Source of the DNA: a virus
Reading direction: 5' to 3' (one strand)
DNA: 26,610 nucleotides
Virus record (IMG/VR): IMGVR_UViG_3300025646_000298
Coordinates: 1 to 26,610 of that record
Shown here: positions 1 through 9,000 of the stretch, one piece after another
Numbering within the stretch: the stretch's first letter is position 1
Layout: each line of letters begins with the position of its first letter
Translations under genes and position numbers: made by a program
Notes under the pieces: generated by a model
Seen by the model: only the letters and a program-made list of their open reading frames with translations
Databases searched by the model: none
What the model was told of the DNA's origin: nothing

Positions 1-3000
1 AGCATTAGCTGAAGCTCCGCTTCCTACTTTTAAATAGGATCCATCAAATGTTAAATTAGCTTCACCATTAATAGTTGATGTACCAGTAGCTGTTAATACA
101 TAATTGTTTGTATTGTTAGATATAGTAGCAGCACCACTTGTACCTGATGAACCTGATGTACCTGATGAGCCGCTAGTTCCTGATGAACCACTTGTACCAC
201 TAGCTCCAGCAGCACCTGAGGTACCAGATGAACCACTTGATCCTGAGGTACCAGATGAACCACTTGATCCTGATGTTCCTGAGCTTCCACTTGTTCCACT
301 TGTTCCAGCAGCTCCTGTTGCACCTGTTGCTCCTGAAGTACCACTTGATCCTGATGAACCACTAGTTCCTGAACTTCCGCTTGAACCTGATGTTCCTGAG
401 CTTCCTGAAGTACCAGATGAACCGCTTGTTCCTGAAGTACCTGCTGCACCTGCAGCACCTGTTGCTCCTGAGGTTCCTGATGAACCTGATGAGCCACTTG
501 TTCCGCTTGAGCCACTTGACCCAGATGTTCCTGAACTGCCTGATGTACCAGATGTACCTGATGTTCCTGAAGCACCACTAGCTCCTGAACTTCCACTTGT
601 ACCACTTGAACCTGAAGAGCCTGAAGTTCCTGAAGAACCTGAAGAACCTGAAGTTCCGCTTGAACCTGAAGTTCCGCTTGAACCTGATGTTCCGCTTGAA
701 CCTGATGTTCCTGAAGCACCTGGAGAACCAGTAGCTCCTGATGTACCTGAAGAGCCTGAGCTTCCACTAGTTCCTGAAGAACCTGAAGAGCCACTTGTTC
801 CGCTTGAACCAGAGGTACCTGAAGAACCAGAGGTACCTGATGCGCCTGGAGAACCAGTTGCTCCTGAAGTACCTGAACTTCCTGATGAGCCACTTGTTCC
901 GCTTGATCCTGATGAACCTGATGTTCCTGAACTTCCGCTTGTTCCTGATGACCCTGAAGTACCACTAGTACCTGGAGTACCCGGGGAACCAGTTGCTCCA
1001 GATGTTCCGCTTGAACCTGAAGAACCGCTTGTTCCACTTGATCCTGATGAGCCGCTTGTTCCTGAAGAACCTGATGTTCCACTACTTCCGCTTGTTCCTG
1101 AAGTACCAGGTGTTCCTGGAGAACCAGTAGCGCCTGATGTTCCTGATGAACCTGATGAACCACTAGTTCCGCTTGAACCAGATGAGCCTGATGTTCCTGA
1201 AGAGCCTGATGTTCCTGAAGAGCCTGATGTACCGCTTGTACCTGCTGCTCCTGTAGCACCTGATGTACCTGAAGTACCATTAACACCACTTATACCTGAA
1301 GTACCAGATGATCCAGATGATCCAGATGTTCCAGATGAGCCACTAGAACCTGAAGTTCCTGATGAACCTGATGTTCCTGAACTTCCGCTTGTTCCGCTTG
1401 AGCCTGAGGTACCACTTGTACCAGCAGCTCCTGTAGCACCTGATGTTCCACTTGAACCTGACGAACCACTAGTTCCACTTGAACCTGAGCTTCCGCTTGT
1501 TCCTGATGAACCGCTAGTTCCTGAAGAACCTGATGTTCCAGATGAACCACTTGTTCCTGATGAACCTGATGAGCCTGAAGTTCCTGATGAGCCGGATGAA
1601 CCTGAAGTACCTGAACTACCACTAGTTCCTGATGAACCACTAGTACCTGAGTTACCTGATGTTCCACTTGATCCACTTGAACCTGAAGTACCTGATGAGC
1701 CTGAAGAACCTGATGTTCCAGATGAGCCGCTTGTTCCTGATGAGCCTGATGTACCTGATGATCCTGAACTACCACTAGTCCCACTTGAACCTGAAGAGCC
1801 TGAAGTTCCTGATGATCCAGATGTTCCAGATGAACCTGAACTTCCTGATGTCCCAGATGAACCTGAACTTCCTGATGTTCCACTTGAGCCTGAAGTTCCA
1901 GAAGAACCTGATGTACCGCTTGTACCTGCTGCTCCTGTAGCACCTGATGTACCTGAGGAACCAGATGAGCCGCTTGTTCCACTAGAACCTGAGCTTCCAC
2001 TTGTTCCACTTGAACCTGATGTTCCTGAACTACCGCTTGTTCCTGAGCTTCCTGAACTACCTGAAGTTCCTGATGAGCCTGATGAACCTGAAGTACCTGA
2101 ACTACCACTTGTGCCTGAAGAACCGCTTGTTCCTGATGAACCACTAGTTCCATTAACACCACTTATACCTGAGGTACCACTGCTTCCTGATGAGCCAGAA
2201 GTACCTGATGAGCCACTAGAACCTGAAGTTCCAGAGCTTCCGCTTGTTCCTGATGAACCGCTAGTTCCTGATGATCCTGAGCTACCTGATGTACCACTTG
2301 ATCCTGAAGAGCCTGATGTACCTGATGAACCAGAAGTTCCAGATGTTCCCGATGAACCTGAACTACCAGATGTTCCAGAAGAACCTGAAGAACCTGATGT
2401 TCCACTTGAGCCTGATGTTCCTGAAGAGCCTGATGTTCCAGATGAACCACTTGATCCAGAAGTTCCGCTTGAACCAGATGAACCAGAAGTACCTGATGAG
2501 CCACTTGTTCCTGATGAACCTGAAGTGCCACTTGAACCGCTTGTTCCAGATGAGCCAGATGATCCTGAAGTACCTGAAGAACCTGAGCTTCCTGATGTTC
2601 CTGAAGAACCACTAGTACCTGATGAACCAGAAGTACCTGATGAACCACTTGAACCACTTGTTCCACTTGAACCACTTGAACCTGATGTTCCTGAACTGCC
2701 GCTAGTTCCACTTGAACCTGATGTTCCTGAAGAACCTGAAGTACCACTACTTCCGGATGAACCAGAAGTACCTGAACTACCTGATGAACCTGAAGTACCA
2801 GATGAGCCTGATGTACCTGAAGAACCACTTGTTCCACTCGAACCAGATGATCCTGAAGTTCCTGAAAAACCACTTGAGCCTGATGTTCCTGAAGAACCTG
2901 AAGTGCCGCTTGAACCAGAAGTTCCGCTTGAACCACTTGTTCCATTAACACCTGATATACCTGAGGTACCAGAGCTACCACTTGAACCACTTGTACCTGA

Positions 3001-6000
3001 TGAACCACTTGAGCCTGATGTTCCAGAGCTTCCACTTGTGCCTGAAGAACCACTTGTTCCTGATGAACCACTAGTTCCTGATGATCCTGAACTACCGCTA
3101 GTTCCGCTTGAACCTGAAGAACCTGAGGTGCCAGACGAGCCTGAACTACCTGATGTACCAGAAGAACCGCTTGTTCCTGATGAGCCTGATGTTCCAGATG
3201 AACCACTTGAACCGCTTGTTCCAGATGAGCCAGATGATCCTGAAGTACCTGAGCTGCCTGAAGTACCAGATGAACCACTTGTTCCACTTGAACCGCTTGT
3301 TCCACTTGAACCACTAGAGCCGCTTGTACCTGATGAACCGCTTGAACCTGATGTTCCACTAGAACCTGAAGTACCAGATGAGCCTGAAGTACCACTACTT
3401 CCTGATGAACCAGAAGTGCCTGAGCTACCTGAAGAACCTGATGTTCCAGATGAACCTGAAGTTCCACTTGAACCGCTTGTGCCGCTTGAACCAGATGATC
3501 CTGAAGTTCCTGAAGAACCACTTGATCCACTTGTTCCGCTTGAACCTGATGTACCACTAGAACCTGATGTTCCGTTTACACCACTTATACCTGAAGTACC
3601 ACTTGATCCACTTGAACCACTAGTACCTGATGAACCTGATGAGCCAGAAGTTCCTGAAGAACCTGAAGTTCCTGATGAGCCACTTGTCCCAGAGCTTCCG
3701 CTAGTTCCAGAAGAACCAGAAGAACCGCTTGTTCCACTTGAACCAGAAGATCCAGAAGTTCCGCTTGAACCACTTGTTCCGCTTGAACCAGATGTTCCTG
3801 ATGAACCGCTTGAGCCTGATGTTCCACTTGAGCCTGAACTACCTGATGTACCAGAAGAACCACTTGAACCTGAAGTACCAGAACTACCTGATGTTCCACT
3901 TGAACCTGAACTTCCGCTTGTTCCGGAAGAGCCTGAGCTACCTGAAGTACCTGAGCTACCTGAGGTTCCAGATGAACCGCTTGTACCACTTGAACCTGAG
4001 CTACCTGAAGTACCACTACTTCCTGATGAACCAGAAGTACCTGATGAGCCACTTGTTCCTGATGAACCTGAAGTGCCACTTGAACCACTAGTTCCACTTG
4101 AACCGCTTGAACCTGATGTACCACTAGAACCTGAAGAACCGGATGTTCCGCTAGATCCTGATGTTCCAGAACTACCGCTAGTTCCTGAAGAACCGCTAGT
4201 TCCATTTACACCGCTTATACCTGATGTTCCTGATGAACCTGAGCTTCCGCTTGTTCCAGAAGAACCTGAACTACCTGAAGTTCCTGAAGAACCTGAAGTG
4301 CCACTTGAACCGGATGTTCCTGATGAGCCACTTGAACCTGATGTTCCACTTGAACCTGATGAACCTGAAGTACCTGATGAGCCACTTGTTCCTGATGAGC
4401 CTGATGAACCGGATGTTCCTGAGCTACCTGAAGAGCCACTTGTACCAGAAGAGCCTGATGTTCCACTTGAACCAGATGATCCAGAAGTTCCACTTGAACC
4501 ACTTGAACCTGAAGTACCAGATGAACCACTAGTACCTGATGAACCAGAAGTTCCTGATGAGCCACTACTACCTGAAGTACCAGATGAGCCACTACTTCCT
4601 GATGTTCCTGAACTACCACTTGTTCCTGATGAACCACTAGTACCTGAACTACCGCTTGTTCCTGAAGAGCCACTTGAACCACTAGTTCCTGATGAACCGG
4701 AACTACCTGAGGTACCTGATGAGCCACTTGTTCCGCTTGAACCTGATGTTCCTGATGAACCAGATGAACCAGATGTTCCTGAGCTTCCTGAAGAGCCGCT
4801 TGTACCTGATGATCCTGAAGTTCCGCTTGAACCACTAGTTCCATTTACACCACTTATACCTGATGTACCAGATGATCCTGAAGAACCGCTAGTACCTGAT
4901 GAACCTGAAGAACCTGATGTTCCTGATGAGCCAGATGTTCCTGATGAGCCAGATGTTCCTGAGCTACCTGATGTACCTGAACTGCCTGATGAACCGCTAG
5001 TACCACTTGATCCTGAAGAACCGGATGTTCCAGATGAGCCAGAAGTACCTGATGAGCCAGATGTTCCAGATGAACCACTAGAACCTGATGTTCCTGAAGA
5101 ACCAGAGCTACCTGATGTTCCTGAAGAACCTGAACTACCGCTAGTTCCTGAAGAACCGCTAGTTCCAGATGAACCTGATGAACCAGATGTTCCGCTACTT
5201 CCAGAAGAACCAGAAGTACCACTTGAACCTGAAGTTCCTGAGCTTCCTGAAGTTCCAGATGAACCGGATGAACCACTAGTTCCGCTTGAACCTGATGAAC
5301 CAGATGTTCCACTAGAACCTGATGTTCCAGATGAACCACTTGTTCCGCTTGAACCACTAGTTCCAGATGAACCACTTGATCCTGAAGTTCCTGATGAACC
5401 GCTTGAACCACTAGTTCCGCTTGAACCTGATGTACCACTAGAACCTGAAGTTCCTGAAGAACCACTTGTTCCATTAACACCACTTATACCTGAAGTACCG
5501 CTACTACCACTTGAGCCGCTTGTACCTGATGAGCCTGATGAACCACTTGTTCCTGAAGAACCACTTGAACCACTTGTGCCTGATGAACCAGAGGTTCCGC
5601 TTGAACCTGAAGTACCAGAACTACCTGAAGTACCACTTGAACCTGAGCTACCACTAGTTCCTGATGAACCAGAGCTGCCTGAAGTTCCTGAACTACCTGA
5701 AGTACCTGATGAACCACTTGTGCCTGAGCTTCCTGAACTACCTGAAGTACCACTACTTCCTGATGAACCTGAAGTACCAGATGAACCACTTGTACCACTT
5801 GAGCCTGAAGTTCCTGATGAACCAGATGAACCGCTAGTACCAGATGAACCGGATGAACCACTAGTTCCGCTTGAACCTGAAGTTCCGCTTGAACCACTAG
5901 TACCTGAACTACCTGAAGTGCCAGATGAACCAGATGAACCTGATGTTCCGCTTGAGCCTGAGCTGCCTGATGTTCCGCTTGAACCTGAAGTACCTGAAGA

Positions 6001-9000
6001 ACCACTTGTTCCTGAGCTGCCTGAACTACCTGAAGTTCCTGATGAGCCACTTGAACCTGATGTACCTGAACTACCACTTGTTCCTGATGAACCACTAGTT
6101 CCATTCACACCACTTATACCTGAAGTACCTGAGCTGCCTGAAGAGCCGCTTGTACCTGATGAACCACTAGAACCTGATGTTCCAGAGCTTCCACTTGTTC
6201 CTGATGAGCCTGAGGTTCCGCTTGAACCACTTGTTCCTGAAGAACCACTTGAACCACTTGTACCTGATGAACCACTTGATCCAGATGTTCCTGATGAACC
6301 TGAAGTGCCAGAACTACCTGATGTTCCGCTTGAACCTGATGAGCCACTTGTTCCTGAAGAACCGCTAGAGCCACTTGTTCCACTAGAACCTGATGTTCCA
6401 GAGCTTCCGCTTGTTCCTGATGAACCTGAGCTGCCTGATGTTCCAGATGAGCCTGAGCTGCCTGATGTTCCTGATGATCCAGATGTTCCACTAGATCCAG
6501 ATGTTCCAGATGAACCTGATGAACCTGAAGTTCCTGAGGATCCAGATGAACCTGATGTACCACTAGATCCGCTTGTTCCGCTTGATCCTGAAGTTCCTGA
6601 TGAACCAGATGTTCCTGATGAACCGGATGAGCCTGAAGTACCTGATGAACCTGAACTACCACTAGTTCCTGATGAACCTGAAGTACCTGAACTACCACTA
6701 GTTCCTGAAGAGCCTGATGTACCATTTACACCAGATATACCTGAAGTACCTGATGAGCCTGAAGAGCCGCTTGTACCTGATGAGCCTGATGAGCCTGAAG
6801 TTCCTGAACTACCACTTGTTCCAGATGAACCAGAGGTTCCAGATGAACCAGATGAGCCTGATGTTCCAGATGAACCTGAGCTTCCTGAAGTACCAGATGA
6901 ACCAGATGAACCTGAGGTTCCAGATGATCCACTAGTACCACTAGAACCTGAAGTTCCTGATGAGCCACTTGAACCACTTGTACCTGATGAACCACTTGAT
7001 CCTGATGTTCCTGAAGAACCAGATGTTCCTGAAGAACCGCTTGTTCCGCTTGAACCTGAAGTACCACTTGAACCTGATGAGCCTGATGTTCCACTTGAAC
7101 CTGATGAGCCTGATGTTCCACTAGATCCACTAGTTCCACTGGACCCGCTAGTTCCGCTAGAACCTGAAGAGCCACTTGTACCTGATGAACCTGAGCTACC
7201 TGATGTACCACTTGATCCTGAAGTGCCTGATGAACCACTAGTTCCGCTTGATCCGCTAGAACCTGAAGTACCTGAGGAGCCTGATGAGCCTGATGTACCA
7301 GATGAACCGCTTGTACCACTTGAACCAGAAGTTCCACTTGAACCACTTGTTCCATTAACACCGCTTATACCTGAAGTACCACTTGAACCAGATGATCCAC
7401 TAGTACCAGATGAGCCGGATGTACCTGAACTTCCGCTTGTACCGCTTGATCCTGAAGAACCTGATGTTCCACTTGAACCTGAAGAACCAGAAGTACCTGA
7501 ACTTCCAGAAGTTCCACTTGAACCAGAAGTTCCGCTTGATCCTGATGAACCTGATGTACCTGATGAGCCTGAGCTGCCTGAGGTACCACTAGAACCAGAT
7601 GTTCCTGAAGAACCTGAAGTTCCAGAAGAACCGCTTGTTCCGCTTGATCCAGATGAACCGCTTGTTCCGCTTGATCCTGAAGAGCCACTTGTGCCTGAGC
7701 TACCTGATGTACCAGAAGAACCTGATGTTCCTGATGAACCGCTTGAGCCACTAGTTCCTGATGAACCAGAGCTTCCTGATGTACCTGATGAACCTGAAGT
7801 TCCAGAAGAACCGCTTGTTCCATTTACACCACTTATACCTGATGTACCTGATGATCCTGATGAACCACTAGTACCTGATGAGCCTGATGAACCTGAAGTA
7901 CCACTAGAACCAGATGTTCCAGATGAACCTGAAGTACCTGAAGAACCTGAAGAACCAGATGTTCCTGATGAACCGCTTGATCCAGATGTTCCTGAAGAAC
8001 CTGAAGTTCCAGAAGAACCGCTTGTTCCGCTTGAACCACTAGATCCTGAAGTACCACTTGATCCTGAAGAACCGCTTGTGCCTGAAGAACCTGAAGTTCC
8101 AGATGAGCCTGATGTTCCTGAAGAACCTGAAGTTCCGCTTGATCCGCTTGATCCAGATGTTCCTGAAGAACCTGATGAACCAGATGTTCCTGAAGAACCT
8201 GATGAACCACTTGTTCCTGATTCTCCTGAACTACCTGAACTACCTGAGGTGCCTGATGAACCAGAGGTTCCACTAGAACCACTAGTACCATTTACACCAC
8301 TTATACCTGATGTACCACTGCTTCCTGATGAGCCAGAAGTACCTGATGAACCACTTGATCCGCTTGTTCCGCTTGATCCTGAAGTTCCGCTTGAGCCACT
8401 TGTACCTGAAGAGCCAGAGGTTCCACTAGAACCACTTGATCCAGAAGTTCCAGAAGAACCTGATGAACCTGAAGTACCAGATGAACCGCTTGTTCCACTT
8501 GAACCTGAAGTTCCGCTTGAGCCTGAGCTACCACTAGTTCCTGATGATCCTGATGAACCACTTGTTCCGCTTGAGCCACTTGATCCAGATGTTCCTGAAG
8601 AGCCACTTGTACCTGATGATCCAGATGTTCCACTGCTTCCTGATGAGCCTGATGTTCCTGAAGAACCTGAACTACCTGAAGTTCCTGATGAACCACTAGT
8701 CCCTGATTCTCCTGAACTTCCACTGGAGCCTGAAGTACCAGATGAACCACTTGTTCCATTAACACCACTTATACCTGAGCTTCCGCTTGTTCCTGATGAA
8801 CCAGATGAACCACTTGTTCCTGATGAACCGCTTGAACCTGAAGTTCCGCTTGAGCCACTTGTACCTGATGAGCCTGAACTACCTGAGGTGCCTGAAGAAC
8901 CACTTGAGCCTGATGTACCTGATGAACCTGAAGTACCGGATGAACCGCTTGTTCCGCTTGAACCAGATGAGCCACTTGTTCCTGATGAACCTGAGCTACC

